A DNA stretch of 41,199 nt from Mojavia pulchra JT2-VF2 (lineage in GTDB: Bacteria > Cyanobacteriota > Cyanobacteriia > Cyanobacteriales > Nostocaceae): positions 1 through 41,199 of the forward strand of contig JAHHHN010000040.1 in NCBI GenBank assembly GCA_019359325.1, read 5' to 3'. The position numbers were made by a program, and so were the translations under genes. The notes below the pieces were generated by a model. The model worked only from the letters and a program-made list of their open reading frames with translations. It was not told where the DNA came from and ran no database searches. This document shows positions 16,906 through 26,539 of the stretch, piece by piece (position 1 is the first letter of the stretch; the number at the start of each line of letters is the position of its first letter).

Positions 16906-18435
16906 TTACAGTCTGCGCCAGCGACGGCCATCTTGATTAATCAAGAATTCTGCTTCTGCTGGTTCCCAAGTACCTGCTTCGTACTGGGGAATGGTATTTG
17001 GGTCTGTAGGTGCATCCCAAACAGAAAGGGCTGGCGTTACTACCTGCCAAGCTGCTTCCACTTCGTCCGCCCGTGTGAACAATGTCTGATCGCCCATCAT
17101 ACAGTCGAGAAACAGGCGGTCATAGGCATCGGAGGTTGCTTCGATCCCAAAAGAACCATAACTAAAGTCCATATCAACGGAACGGGTGCGGAATTCTGCC
17201 CCAGGCATTTTGACATCAAAACGCAAGGAAATTCCTTCATTCGGCTGAATCCGCATTGCCAAAATATTGGCGTTTGTTTGTTGCGCGGCGGATTGAAACA
17301 TCCGAGAAGGCACTTCACGGAAGTGTATAGAAATTTCGCTCACTTTTTTCGGCATCCGTTTGCCAGTACGCAAGTAGAAGGGAACACCTTTCCAGCGCCA
17401 GTTGTCCACCAAAAACTTCATCGCTACATAGGTGGGTGTTGAGGAGTTAGGCTTAACGCCAGGTTCTTCCCGATACCCTGGCACTGGTTGACCCTTCATC
17501 CAGCCAGCAGTATACTGACCTCGCACTGCTGAACGTGACAGATTATGCACATCAGCTAAACGGGTTGCTTGGAGTGCCTTCACTTTTTCTGTGCGAATGC
17601 TGTCGGCGTCCATTGAGTTGGGAGCTTCCATTGCCGTCAAGCAGTAAAGTTGCATCAAGTGATTTTGCAACATATCCCGCAGTGCGCCGGCGCTTTCATA
17701 GTAACCTGCCCGGTCTTCTACTCCCACAGTTTCTGCCACGGTAATTTGCACGTGGTCAACAAACTGACGATTCCACAACGGTTCAAAAATTGCATTGGCA
17801 AAGCGAAACACGAGCAAATTTTGAACTGTTTCTTTACCCAAGTAATGGTCAATGCGATATACTTGGTTTTCTTTACAATATCTCTGCACAACTTGGTTAA
17901 GACTTTGGGCAGAAGCCAAGTCCCGACCAAAGGGTTTCTCAATGACCAAACGATGTTTGTAGGGATCTTCTAGCATCCCCGCGCTTCCTAGCTGCCTGAT
18001 TGCTTCAGGAAAGAATGTTGGGGCAACGGAGAGGTAGAACATTCGGTTCCCCCGCGTACCCCGTTTTTCGTCTAATTCAGTCAATAAGCTTTTCAGTTTT
18101 TGGTAGCTATCGGGGTTGTCTATGTCTCCAGGGCAGTAGAACAGACCTTGAGAGAAGTCTTGCCAGAGTTCCCCCAAATCGACATTGGCATGAGCCTCTT
18201 CCATGCCCTTCTGCATCTGTTCACGGAAGTAGTCGTGGCTCCACTCTCGACGTGCCACGCCGACAATGGTGGTTTCTGGTGGAATACGCCGTTCCCGCCG
18301 CAATTTATAAAGTGCTGGCACTAGTTTGCGCCAGGTAAGGTCACCAGAGGCACCAAAGATGACTATAATCTGGGGTTCGGGCATCCCTTGCTGTTGCAGA
18401 CCAACGCGCAGAGGATTTTCTAGCAGACTGACCAT
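16906..18435 (-). CDS. zwf: glucose-6-phosphate 1-dehydrogenase
   Basis: 509 aa, the family's normal length. It oxidises glucose 6-phosphate with NADP+ as the first step of the oxidative pentose phosphate pathway, the main NADPH source in the dark and in heterocysts. Visible motifs are the Rossmann fingerprint [11 protein letters not shown] near residue 28, EKPFGRD, and the active-site RIDHYLGKE, with the catalytic histidine and substrate lysine. Several cysteines are present; in cyanobacteria this enzyme is known to be thioredoxin-controlled. It lies between tal and opcA on one strand, although repeats separate it from both neighbours. ATG start, no evident Shine-Dalgarno. Confidence 0.97.
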   Translation of the reverse strand: MVSLLENPLRVGLQQQGMPEPQIIVIFGASGDLTWRKLVPALYKLRRERRIPPETTIVGVARREWSHDYFREQMQKGMEEAHANVDLGELWQDFSQGLFYCPGDIDNPDSYQKLKSLLTELDEKRGTRGNRMFYLSVAPTFFPEAIRQLGSAGMLEDPYKHRLVIEKPFGRDLASAQSLNQVVQRYCKENQVYRIDHYLGKETVQNLLVFRFANAIFEPLWNRQFVDHVQITVAETVGVEDRAGYYESAGALRDMLQNHLMQLYCLTAMEAPNSMDADSIRTEKVKALQATRLADVHNLSRSAVRGQYTAGWMKGQPVPGYREEPGVKPNSSTPTYVAMKFLVDNWRWKGVPFYLRTGKRMPKKVSEISIHFREVPSRMFQSAAQQTNANILAMRIQPNEGISLRFDVKMPGAEFRTRSVDMDFSYGSFGIEATSDAYDRLFLDCMMGDQTLFTRADEVEAAWQVVTPALSVWDAPTDPNTIPQYEAGTWEPAEAEFLINQDGRRWRRL

Positions 18436-18477
18436 AACAATTTGGGATCTTAGATTTGGGAATTTGGATTGAAGATG

Positions 18478-18615
18478 AGGGGTTGGGGATTGGGTATTGG
18501 GGATTAGAGATTGGGGATTGGAGATTGGGGATTGGGTATTAAGGAAGTTTTTCTCCCCTGCTCCCTGCTCCCTGCTCCCCCTGCTTTTCCCAGCCCCTAA
18601 TCCCCAGACCCCAGT
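18478..18615. repeat. G-rich and C-rich STRR1-type arrays in the zwf-tal spacer
   Basis: 18478-18540 is a chain of GGGGATT/GGGTATT heptamers. 18553-18615 carries CTCCCTG and CCCCAG units. The G runs on the plus strand could form quadruplexes. The spacer has no gene. Confidence 0.85.
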
Positions 18616-18624
18616 TCCCAGCCC

Positions 18625-19770
18625 CTATACAGGTGACAATAGCTTTACTTTGTCTTCTAAAGAGTTCATTAAGGACTGGAAGGGCTGGACAAACTTGTCA
18701 ATACCTTCAACTAGTAGTTCGTCCATCACGGTATCGATATTGATGTTGATGTCAGGATCTTTCAGGCTTTCTATCAGGTTGTAAGCTTCTTGTACGTTTG
18801 TTTCCACACGATTGGCTACATCACAATGATCAGCGCAAGCGGTGATTGTGGCAGGAGGTAGGGTGTTTACAGTGTCTGGGCCAACCAACTCATCGACATA
18901 CATCACGTCGCTGTAGCTGGGGTCTTTGGTGCTGGTACTTGCCCAAAGTAAGCGCTGTACTTTAGCTCCTTTTGCGGCTAAGGCTTGCCAGCGATCGCTT
19001 TGAATAATGTTTTTATATTCTTGGTAAGCAATCTTGGCATTGGCGATCGCAATTTTACCTTTGATAGCTTTCAATTTTGCTTCTTGGGTAATATCATCAA
19101 CGCCTTTCTTCAACTTAGCATCGATTTTGGCATCAATGTTGCTATCAATCCGGCTGAGGAAGAAGCTAGCTACTGAAGCAATTGTGCTGATGTCTTTACC
19201 TTCTGCCGACCGTTTTTCTAAGCCCCGAATATAAGCCCAAGCTGTGTTGATGTAGCTGTTTACAGAAAACAACAGGGTGATGTTGACATTCATGCCTTCA
19301 GCTATTACCTGTTCAACTGCTGGTAAACCAGCCTCTGTACCAGGAATTTTAATCATCAAGTTTTCCCGCCCAATTTCTTGGAAATAGCGGTGGGCTTCGT
19401 TGATTGTTGCTTGAGTATCATGGGCAATGGTTGGTGGTACTTCGATACTCACATAACCATCTAGCCTATTCGAGGCTTCATATACAGGGCGCAAAATATC
19501 ACAAGCATTGCGGATATCTGCAAAAACTAGCGATTCGTAAATTTTGGATGTTGGTAAGCCAGCACGAACTCCGGCTTCTATATCGGCATCATAGATCGCA
19601 TTGTTAGCGATCGCTTTTTCAAAAATGGCTGGGTTGGAGGTAATCCCACAAATCCCTTGATTTTCAACCAAATTTTTGAGTTCGCCTGATTGGATAATGT
19701 CACGGGTCAAATTATCCATCCAGATACTTTGACCGTATTGTTTTATTTCTAATAAATGATTGGTAGCCAT
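18625..19770 (-). CDS. tal: transaldolase
   Basis: 381 aa from the ATG beginning MATNHLLEIKQYG. A GTG six codons upstream (19788) is an alternative: AGGAG overlaps it directly, which is too close to serve it. The enzyme moves a dihydroxyacetone unit between sugar phosphates in the non-oxidative pentose phosphate branch. Seen motifs are GITSNPAIFEKAI near the N-terminus, the Schiff-base lysine in LMIKIPGT, and GMNVNITLLFS. The length and the extra C-terminal region fit the longer bacterial transaldolases. It lies between fbp and zwf, matching the Nostoc gene cluster in which tal supports heterocyst carbon metabolism. Confidence 0.96.
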   Translation of the reverse strand: MATNHLLEIKQYGQSIWMDNLTRDIIQSGELKNLVENQGICGITSNPAIFEKAIANNAIYDADIEAGVRAGLPTSKIYESLVFADIRNACDILRPVYEASNRLDGYVSIEVPPTIAHDTQATINEAHRYFQEIGRENLMIKIPGTEAGLPAVEQVIAEGMNVNITLLFSVNSYINTAWAYIRGLEKRSAEGKDISTIASVASFFLSRIDSNIDAKIDAKLKKGVDDITQEAKLKAIKGKIAIANAKIAYQEYKNIIQSDRWQALAAKGAKVQRLLWASTSTKDPSYSDVMYVDELVGPDTVNTLPPATITACADHCDVANRVETNVQEAYNLIESLKDPDININIDTVMDELLVEGIDKFVQPFQSLMNSLEDKVKLLSPV

Positions 19771-20011
19771 AGCTTTAGTTTGTTTCACTCCTGTTCAGGA
19801 TGTTTTTAAGTGAAGTTGGCAAAACCCATCAAATGTTGATGGTGACTTTTGAATTGTGGCGTTGCCAATCACTTATCGCATCGGTCAGCTGAGGTAATCT
19901 TTACATCACATTCCAAAAGCGCTATTCTGCATCCCCAATCGCCAATTGCCATAATTATCTTTTAATTAGTGGCTTATCCTAGCACTATCTTTGTTACTTT
20001 TGTTACTTCAG

Positions 20012-21061
20012 CTAGTGACCGTTTTGAATAAAAGACTCCACCTTTGCTACATCCTCTTTGCTACCAATAATTAGAGGCGTGCGTTGATGCAGTTTTTTTG
20101 GCACTACATCCAAGATATTTACAAGCCCTGTGGTGGCGCGACCCCCTGCTTGCTCAATCAAAAAGGCTAGAGGAGCAGATTCATAAAGCAGCCGCAATTT
20201 CCCTTCTGGTTTTTGAACTGTACCTGGGTAGAGAAACACACCGCCTTGAACTAAAATTCTATGGATGTCGCTAACCATTGCCCCACTGTAACGAGCGGTA
20301 TACCCTTCTGTGCGATGGACGTAGCGGATATATTCCCGAATTGATTCTTCCCACTGCCAAAAATTCCCCTCGTTAACGCTATAAACGGAACCGTGGTTAG
20401 GAATTTGGATGTTTTCTTCTGTGAGAATAAACTCACCTAAGCTGGGATCAAGGGTAAATGAGTGAACGCCCTTACCTATAGTATAGACCAGCATCGTGCT
20501 GGGGCCATAAAGTATGTATCCAGTGGCAAGTTGTTTACGTCCATTGGTGAGCAGGTCAACTGCTTTACCATCGCTATCATCTCCTTCCTGCTGTCGAATA
20601 GCAAAAATCGAACCTAAACTGAGATTGGTATCGGTATTAGATGAGCCATCAATGGGATCATAAAGCAAGGTATAGCGACCAATAGGGCAGTTTTCAGGTA
20701 TGTAATAAGGGTCGTCCATTTCCTCGGAAGCGAGGCGACAAACTAAGCCGCTTTGCTTAAAAACCGAGATAAAGACATCATTGGCATAAACATCCATCTT
20801 TTTGACGGATTCTCCCTGCACATTGACTTCGCCAGTAAATCCCAGCACACCTTCCATTAAGCCAGCACGACTGAGGCGACGAGCAATTAATTTGCCGGCC
20901 AGACCGATCCGATTCATCAGCGCGCTCAAATCCTGAGCATCTGGTGAAAAACTCTGAAGTTGCTGTAAAACATGGCGCGATAAGGTTGTACAATCACGAT
21001 CTAAAGCTTTATCTGTAGCGTAGTCAAGAGACAAATCTAAAGATTCTGGCGCTTGAGCCAT
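20012..21061 (-). CDS. fbp: fructose-1,6-bisphosphatase class I
   Basis: 349 aa. It hydrolyses fructose 1,6-bisphosphate to fructose 6-phosphate for the Calvin cycle, gluconeogenesis and recycling into the oxidative pentose phosphate route. Motifs seen: the metal site [22 protein letters not shown] near residues 130-150, EEMDDP before it, and the substrate-binding [14 protein letters not shown] and [21 protein letters not shown]. These mark the plant-like class I enzyme. It is the first gene of the fbp-tal-zwf-opcA group, with 475 bp upstream presumed to hold the promoter. A Shine-Dalgarno-like GGGAGA precedes the ATG by about 8 nt. Confidence 0.97.
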   Translation of the reverse strand: MAQAPESLDLSLDYATDKALDRDCTTLSRHVLQQLQSFSPDAQDLSALMNRIGLAGKLIARRLSRAGLMEGVLGFTGEVNVQGESVKKMDVYANDVFISVFKQSGLVCRLASEEMDDPYYIPENCPIGRYTLLYDPIDGSSNTDTNLSLGSIFAIRQQEGDDSDGKAVDLLTNGRKQLATGYILYGPSTMLVYTIGKGVHSFTLDPSLGEFILTEENIQIPNHGSVYSVNEGNFWQWEESIREYIRYVHRTEGYTARYSGAMVSDIHRILVQGGVFLYPGTVQKPEGKLRLLYESAPLAFLIEQAGGRATTGLVNILDVVPKKLHQRTPLIIGSKEDVAKVESFIQNGH

Positions 21062-21381
21062 GGTTTTGTTCTCCCTAGGGACTGTTTGTTAGTTCGGTTG
21101 ACGTCGATTATGTCAATTTATTGGCGCTGCCTCTATCTTAGAAAGGTAATTTGATAAGTTAGATGTGATTTTAGATAAACTAAAGAAATGAATATCTTGT
21201 GGCTTTCATACTTAGGGGAATTACTAAAGTGGAAAGCTATAGTAGAACAAACTATCAAACCTTTCTAGCAAACTAAATCTAGTTGTTACGCACTATTCCA
21301 ACTTTCTCTAACTAGATTGGTTATTACCACAAACCCCAAAATTAGTTAAGCACATTAGTGCTATAGAGCATTAGCAGCGGG

Positions 21382-21428
21382 AAAAACCGACTAGTTGTGA
21401 ATTTTATCTGCTGTTCACAACTGGTCGG
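21382..21428 (-). terminator. rho-independent terminator of the RNA-binding protein gene
   Basis: Arms 21387-21401 and 21414-21428 pair over 15 bp with one G-T, the loop is 12 nt, and five T residues follow in the minus-strand direction (21386-21382). It lies about 110 bp after the rbp stop codon and insulates fbp from it. Confidence 0.85.
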
Positions 21429-21537
21429 ATATAATGCTGTTAATTTATTTGATTGTGAATTGTTTCTAGTAAATTTGACGTACTTATATATCTTGCGTAA
21501 CTAGAAAACAATTTGTTATACTTGATTCTCTGAGTTA

Positions 21538-21825
21538 TTAAATTTCTTGTTTTCTACCCCAGCTACCTGGTCGTGTGTTATCCTCCCGCGGTTTGGCTTT
21601 ATTAACTCTGAGTTGACGTCCCATCCACTCTGCACCATCTAATTCTGCGATCGCGGCGTCTTCTTGGGCATCTTCAGTCATATCAACAAATGCAAAGCCC
21701 CGTAGCCTACCTGTTTCGCGATCAGTAGGCAAGACTACTCTTTTGACTTCGCCATAATCTGTAAATACTGCTCTTAGATCCGCTTCGGTAGCGCGGTAGG
21801 AGAGATTTCCAACGTAAATAGTCAT
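21538..21825 (-). CDS. rbp: RRM-type RNA-binding protein
   Basis: 95 aa, a single RNA-recognition motif. RNP2 is IYVGNL (residues 3-8) and RNP1 is RGFAFVDM (about 42-49); the aromatic residues that stack on RNA are present. A short basic tail (KAKPREDNTRPGSWGRKQ) follows instead of the long Gly-rich tail of the cold-induced Rbp proteins, so it belongs to the short-tailed cyanobacterial type. Such proteins bind mRNA in cold acclimation or, in some species, help to localise thylakoid-protein mRNAs. The long 5' region contains a repeated TTTTTGTTTAAGT motif, and a strong terminator follows the gene. Confidence 0.93.
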   Translation of the reverse strand: MTIYVGNLSYRATEADLRAVFTDYGEVKRVVLPTDRETGRLRGFAFVDMTEDAQEDAAIAELDGAEWMGRQLRVNKAKPREDNTRPGSWGRKQEI

Positions 21826-22346
21826 GGGGATTACGTAAGTTGCAACAAACAGCGATTAGTTCAGCTATGTCACAGATTTAAACAAATTGCACAAAAGCAT
21901 AGTTTTCTCTGATTCATAGATGGCGAATGTTGTAGCTCAACAAAGATAATTTTGCTATTGCCCACAACTAAATATGCCATGTGGCCGAACTTACTCATAC
22001 GCTCATATGATAACTGATCGTGATCTTTTTCAAAGTATGATATTTGACAAACTCCCATATCATAAAATTAGTAACTCTTATAGATTAGATATTTATAAGT
22101 TTTTTGTTTTATAGTTTACATTTTTGTTTAAGTATAAATTCTTGATATTCTTTTTGTTTAAGTTATAAAAATAGAGCAGGGATTTCTACTTATATTAGTT
22201 CATGCAAGCGCTTTAATATCTGCGATCGCGGTATGCTCACACCATTAGACTGCGGATGATTGTCTGGTATTGTTGACAAAAGCAGTTAAAGGCCTGCCGA
22301 TAATTAGCAGACCTTTAATTTACTAAAAATCTAAATTGGCTGACAA
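21826..22346. other. long leader/intergenic region upstream of rbp
   Basis: About 520 bp. TTTTTGTTTAAGT occurs twice as a direct repeat (22121-22133 and 22151-22163, 30 bp apart). The probable terminator of the 72-aa gene is at 22288-22316. A 62-aa open frame at 21870-22058 has no features supporting a gene. Long leaders are usual for cyanobacterial rbp genes. Confidence 0.5.
22288..22316 (-). terminator. probable terminator of the 72-aa gene
   Basis: AAAGG-CCTGC and GCAGA-CCTTT form a stem of about 10 bp around TAATTA. It starts 31 bp after the stop codon. The T tract downstream is weak. Confidence 0.5.
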
Positions 22347-22565
22347 TTATTCAATTGTGATCGACTGGGGGCCAGTAGATTTACCATTATTTACCTCAGT
22401 TGTAATGGTGGTGTAACTGGTCGATCTGGTCTGCTGATCCAGCCAGCTTCTAACGGGATCGTCCGCAAGGTTGAGTCGAAACACACCGGAGAAGAACCCA
22501 CCAAGAAATGAAACTGGGTGTTGAGTTAATTCTTTGAATATTGGGGACAATTCATCAATGAACAT
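22347..22565 (-). CDS. small conserved cyanobacterial protein of unknown function
   Basis: 72 aa. The N-terminal two thirds (ELTQHPVSFLGGFFSGVFRL, then NLADDPVRSWLDQQ) look like a conserved block with one short amphipathic or membrane-apposed helix rich in Gly and Phe; the C-terminus is Ser/Thr-rich. Similar short proteins occur in cyanobacteria, but I know no function. A good Shine-Dalgarno (AGGAGA) lies 8 nt before the ATG, and a hairpin follows the stop codon, which together support a real, separately transcribed gene. Confidence 0.75.
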   Translation of the reverse strand: MFIDELSPIFKELTQHPVSFLGGFFSGVFRLNLADDPVRSWLDQQTRSTSYTTITTEVNNGKSTGPQSITIE

Positions 22566-22997
22566 TAAGATTCTCCTGGCACTGCCATAGCAAATTATTA
22601 CTTATTAATTAATCGTAACGTGGAAAGTCAGATCGGGTTGATAGTAACAAAAAATACAAATAAATTTTTGAGGTTATGATTTTGCAGAAGCGACCTCTTC
22701 AAGAATGCTGTATCATCAAGGCTAATCACCGCTAATATATTCATAACAAAAAACGTTGCCAATAATTAAATTTTATAGTCACACTATAGGCGTTATTAAG
22801 CTAAAATTGCCTATACAATATTGTGATATAGAGAATTTTTATCATATAAAATTCGTTAGTAATCTAAGTATTGGCTCCTGCTTCTTCTAACTTTTAATTA
22901 ATATAAAAAGCAGTGGTTAAATTACACGTCAAACCACTGCTTTTTATTGTAATAAATAGATAAATTGTGCCTATCTCAAGTAGATAGCCATTTTGCC
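22566..22997. other. intergenic region between the 72-aa gene and the reductase
   Basis: AT-rich, about 430 bp, no gene. It contains the reductase terminator at 22905-22945; the rest presumably includes the promoter of the 72-aa gene. Confidence 0.5.
22905..22945 (-). terminator. rho-independent terminator of the ribonucleotide reductase gene
   Basis: AAAAAGCAGTGGTT (22905-22918) and its exact complement (22932-22945) form a 14-bp stem with a 13-nt loop. The T run is part of the stem end. It lies about 50 bp after the stop codon. Confidence 0.85.
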
Positions 22998-24071
22998 TTA
23001 TGAGGTTGGTTGTTGTTCAGGAAACATACATTTATCAGAATCGCACCCAGATGGGCCAGCCTCTGATAGTTCACCTAAATCGTAGCGACTGAGGACTGCA
23101 CAAAAATCATCTGTTTTACGACGTGCTATCACCTCTTTAGTCAAACGCTCATAGGTGAGTTTGTCGATAGGTTCAAAGGGCAAACGTGGGAATGATTGCA
23201 AATCGTCAAAACGAGCTAAAAGAGCCGCTGAAATATATCCATCATCATTTTGGATGGCTTCGTAAATTTGGTGGCCTAAAGGCTCAACTTCATCAGAACG
23301 TAGCTCTAAAGTAGCTGAGGTGTTATGGGTTACGTAATGGCGCTGAACTTGGAGGACAAAATCGAATTGAGCTAATACAGAAAACTTAGAAACATCAATT
23401 TGATCAGCCCCTGGCAAATCAGCCCAAGGTACGGCAACAGGGATTTCAACTAGCCATTCGTTAACTCGTGGATCGAAGGGATCATTTAACAAATTACCGT
23501 GTTCATCTTTATCAGATTGAGAAGGAATGACATTGTAGCCATAATCAATACAAGCTAAGGCTACTGGGTCATTTTTGCGGAAGGTAATTCGACGAATAAA
23601 TCTTTGGGATTTGGGAGGATGCCATCCAGAACTCGCACCAGTTAATAATGCCTTAGTACCACTAGGTTGAACTGTAGTACAGCGGTTAGGACGTTTAAGA
23701 TTATGGCGATCGCAGTAATCCCAAACAACCCGATGTACAATATCCTTCCAGAAACTCAGGTATTTCTCTTCTTGGCGCTTAAATGCCAATCCTTGTTCGG
23801 TAGCGGGTCTTCCTGCTTCCCACCAGCGCAACCAATCAACGCCAAAAGCGTGAACAAAGAAATCAAATAAGCCTGTGAAAGAAACGCCAACAATTGGATC
23901 TAATTCTCGGCTGTATTGGTAGCGAGGTTCTAAAAATTTATGATTTAAAAGTGCTGCTACAGAAAGCGCCCCAGCCGTGAAAGCTTCTTCTTGTTCTTTA
24001 TAGTTATGTGGGTCAAGTTGATTGAGGTGAACTTCTGACAAATTACAGTGGAAGTTGCTACCAATAATTTC
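22998..24071 (-). CDS. nrdJ: B12-dependent ribonucleotide reductase, exon 2 (C-terminal part)
   Basis: 357 codons plus stop, read as a continuation of exon 1 (24389-25615) after removal of the intron at 24072-24388. The ATG at 24074 that starts the unspliced frame is made of the last three intron bases and is not a real start. The exon opens with EIIGSNFHCNLSEV: the Glu completes the catalytic NPCGE motif, and the Cys is one of the two that form the active-site disulfide. Near the end, GCDSDKCMF supplies the C-terminal redox cysteine pair that re-reduces the active site. A strong terminator follows. The spliced protein is 766 aa, close to monomeric class II ribonucleoside-triphosphate reductases. 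Confidence 0.93.
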   Translation of the reverse strand, partial: EIIGSNFHCNLSEVHLNQLDPHNYKEQEEAFTAGALSVAALLNHKFLEPRYQYSRELDPIVGVSFTGLFDFFVHAFGVDWLRWWEAGRPATEQGLAFKRQEEKYLSFWKDIVHRVVWDYCDRHNLKRPNRCTTVQPSGTKALLTGASSGWHPPKSQRFIRRITFRKNDPVALACIDYGYNVIPSQSDKDEHGNLLNDPFDPRVNEWLVEIPVAVPWADLPGADQIDVSKFSVLAQFDFVLQVQRHYVTHNTSATLELRSDEVEPLGHQIYEAIQNDDGYISAALLARFDDLQSFPRLPFEPIDKLTYERLTKEVIARRKTDDFCAVLSRYDLGELSEAGPSGCDSDKCMFPEQQPTS

Positions 24072-24388
24072 CATTTTTGTTACCCTAGAGGCTTTTTATC
24101 CTCTAGTTCTACGAGTTCCTAATTCCTCGTAGATCCGACTATATTTTCTACTAAAGTTTCAAACTAATATTAGTAGCCGGAGACTCGTGGAGCCGTTCTC
24201 AAGAACGGGGGTAAAACCCAGATTATATTCTTCTTACACTTCTAAATTAATTTAATTGGAATTGTAAAAAGTTTCACTCTCTAGTCTGTACAGTGTCAAA
24301 GGTAATTTAATTCCTTTGATTACCTCGGTATTCCCAATCGCAGGGTTCACCGAATTTCCCCGGTGTTTAACGTGAGGCAAAATTACTT
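24072..24388 (-). ncRNA. group I self-splicing intron in the ribonucleotide reductase gene
   Basis: 317 nt. The 5' splice site follows T24389 and the intron ends in G24072, as group I introns require. The exon end CGTGTGGT (24396-24389) pairs with intron GCCTCACG (24378-24371) as P1: seven pairs, one T-T mismatch, with the obligatory U-G pair exactly at the splice site. The core elements R (ACAGACTAGA, GACTA at 24286-24282) and S (ATATAGTC, TAGTC at 24141-24137) are present and pair as P7. A hairpin CTAGAGG/CCTCTAG near the 3' end fits P9. There is no homing endonuclease frame. Without splicing, translation stops two codons into the intron (AAG TAA). Confidence 0.93.
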
Positions 24389-25615
24389 ACCACACGGGTT
24401 GAGGCCAAACCTAGCTAAACGATGTTCTAGCTCATCAGCTTTTAAATTAGGATAGCGTTCTTGCAACCAATCTTTTGCTGTTCCTTGTTCGTAAGCCTTT
24501 AGAAAATCAACTTTCAATGCCGGTGTTGGTAGCAAATCAATGTTAGCTCTAGCTACTGCTTCACCAGCCCATTGAATTGCGCCTTCACCGCTGTAATATT
24601 GTTTGCGAACAGCATCAATAGATTCTTCTAATGTCGGCTTGCGATGAAAAACTCTCGTATGGTTTGCCATCCGTAAAGCATCACGTTCTGGATCAATTCG
24701 CCAGTTACCTTCTGCATCTTGTTGCCATAAATTGTCTTTGGCAGTAGCGCCTAGTTGATCGTCAGATCTAAATTGACGCATCCCCGCGCTTCTTCTGATA
24801 TTACCTGCAACAATTGTTACAGCAGCTTGATCGATTAATAGGCAGCATTCAACGGAATTTAATTGCCGTCCTAAAGCTTTATTGAGGATAGATGCACAAC
24901 GCTCGTACAATCCAGGCAATTTAACCGGATTAGCAACTCCTCCAAAACCGTTAAGAGTTTCTCCGGCTTGGCGGACATCACTAATATCAACAAATACTTG
25001 AACTTCTCCAGAAAACTGCTCGTCTGTAGAGAGTTCTAACAGGGTTTGATAAGATTTCACCCAACCTTCGCGGCTATCTCCAACGTGAATATTGACTTGA
25101 TTACCCTGTATAGAGGTTTCCGTATACTCACAACGCTGTTCTTTAGGAGTATTACCAATTTCGCCCTGCACTGTTACATTTAAGCGATTACGGATCGGGG
25201 GCAGCTGGTTAATATATCTTGGTTCTATGATGGCTCCAGTACCACAGCCCATCATTGCCAAATCCATCATCAACCCAAAGGCTTTCCAGTCTTGTAGGTT
25301 GGTAGAAGTGCAATTGTAAGCCCCAGAGTAGTTTTTGGGCTTGGCTATCCAATCTGTACCACCAACCCATAACCAACGTCCACTGGGCAACGATTTCATG
25401 TTGCGTTGCATCTTGTCTAGAATTGCGGCTTCTTCACGGGTGAGTTTCCCCAGTTCAATTAAGCCTTGGAGGGTGCGATCGCATACCTCATCCCATGTTT
25501 CCCTCAAACCTGCCGGACTGCGGCGGCTGTAAGTTCTAAAAAATACAGGATTAGCTGCGGGGGCAGTGTCTGGAAACTTTGCACTCTGACGTTTTCTTTC
25601 AAGCTCTCGAACCAT
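24389..25615 (-). CDS. nrdJ: B12-dependent ribonucleotide reductase, exon 1 (N-terminal part)
   Basis: 409 codons from the ATG beginning MVRELERKRQSAKFPD. The frame runs 15 codons further to a TTG at 25660, which I do not favour. Class II reductases make deoxyribonucleotides with adenosylcobalamin as radical source and need no oxygen. Visible are the first active-site cysteine in YNCTSTNL, MGCGTGAIIEPR, GNIRRSAGMRQF and the thiyl-radical cysteine in LNPCG at the very end. The exon stops between Gly and Glu of NPCGE, where the group I intron is inserted. The cofactor demand fits the presence of cobB in the window. It diverges from the PNPOx-like gene. Confidence 0.93.
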
Positions 25616-25771
25616 AAATCTAGTCTTGTTGCTTGCTGACAGATTACGACTATAGACCAAGTAGATTTAGGATGAAAGATTGTCAAATGACACAACTTGC
25701 GCTTGCTTTACAACAGTACAAAGTGTAACTTCAATCCATAATGTATAATATTGTTTGCTTTTTGTTGCATC

Positions 25772-26359
25772 ATGTCTCTTGCTCCTTGGCGAAGTGCGAT
25801 CGCCCGTGCCTTGCATCAAAATCGCAGTCTTGTTTATGCTCGTTATCTACAACTGGCAACGGTACAGGCAAATGGTCGCCCTGCTAATCGTACTGTGGTC
25901 TTTCGTGGCTTTTTGGAAGATACCAACCAGCTAAAGTTTATTACTGATATTCGTAGTGAAAAAGCCCACCAGATCAAACAGCATCCTTGGGCAGAAGTTT
26001 GCTGGTATTTTCCCAATACACGAGAGCAGTTCAGAATTAATGGCTGCTTGAGCTTGCTAAGTGAGGATGATTCTCAAATAGAGTTAGAGCAAGTACGCAT
26101 CACTACTTGGCAAGATTTGAGTGATGCAGCGCGATTACAATTTGCTTGGCCGCACCCTGGTAAACCTAGAACCGAACAGGAACAAGCAGCCTTTGAGCCA
26201 CCACCACCAAATCCATCTCAGCCACTGCCAAATTTTTGCTTACTACTCCTCGACCCTGTACAGGTAGATCATTTAGAATTACGCGGTCAACCACAAAATC
26301 GCTGGTTGTACAGCCGCGACGACCAGCAAGGGTGGTCTAGTCAAGAAATCAATCCTTGA
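25772..26359 (+). CDS. pyridoxamine 5'-phosphate oxidase-like FMN-binding protein (Alr4036 type)
   Basis: 195 aa from the ATG at MSLAPWRSAIARAL; the frame extends back to a TTG at 25751. The split-barrel FMN-binding fold is suggested by YLQLATVQANGRPANRTVVFRGF, then SEKAHQIKQHPWAEVCWYF, EQFRINGCL and the C-terminal W-x-Y (NRWLYSR). It matches the cyanobacterial and plant group of PPOX-class proteins named after Anabaena Alr4036, whose substrate is not known to me. The Pro-rich loop (EPPPPNPSQPLP) is usual for the group. It shares a roughly 150-bp divergent promoter region with the reductase gene. Confidence 0.85.
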   Translation: MSLAPWRSAIARALHQNRSLVYARYLQLATVQANGRPANRTVVFRGFLEDTNQLKFITDIRSEKAHQIKQHPWAEVCWYFPNTREQFRINGCLSLLSEDDSQIELEQVRITTWQDLSDAARLQFAWPHPGKPRTEQEQAAFEPPPPNPSQPLPNFCLLLLDPVQVDHLELRGQPQNRWLYSRDDQQGWSSQEINP

Positions 26360-26507
26360 GGGGACTGGGGATAAGGGGTAATGGGGATTGGGGAAACAGA
26401 AGAAATAACTAATGATTCTCGACTTTTAACTTTTATAGCAGTTGCTATTTAGCTTAGGGACATCAAGAGGCTTTCAAGCCTATTCCCTGTTCCCTGTTCC
26501 CTGTCTC
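26359..26507. repeat. short G-rich and TTCCCTG repeats between the PNPOx-like gene and cysE
   Basis: STRR1-like G-rich units at 26359-26394 and three copies of TTCCCTG at 26483-26503. They lie between two convergent genes. Confidence 0.75.
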
Positions 26508-26539
26508 CACGAATGAATTTATTTTTGTCCAATTACTTA

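Noticed and set aside
21870-22058. 62-aa minus-strand open frame upstream of rbp
   Set aside because: No recognisable domain or ribosome binding site; it lies in the expected rbp leader.
22998-25660. Two separate reductase genes or an intein-split protein
   Set aside because: Exon 1 ends in a stop after NPCGK, and the ATG of the second frame is formed by the last intron bases. The DNA between has group I core elements and no protein-splicing frame.
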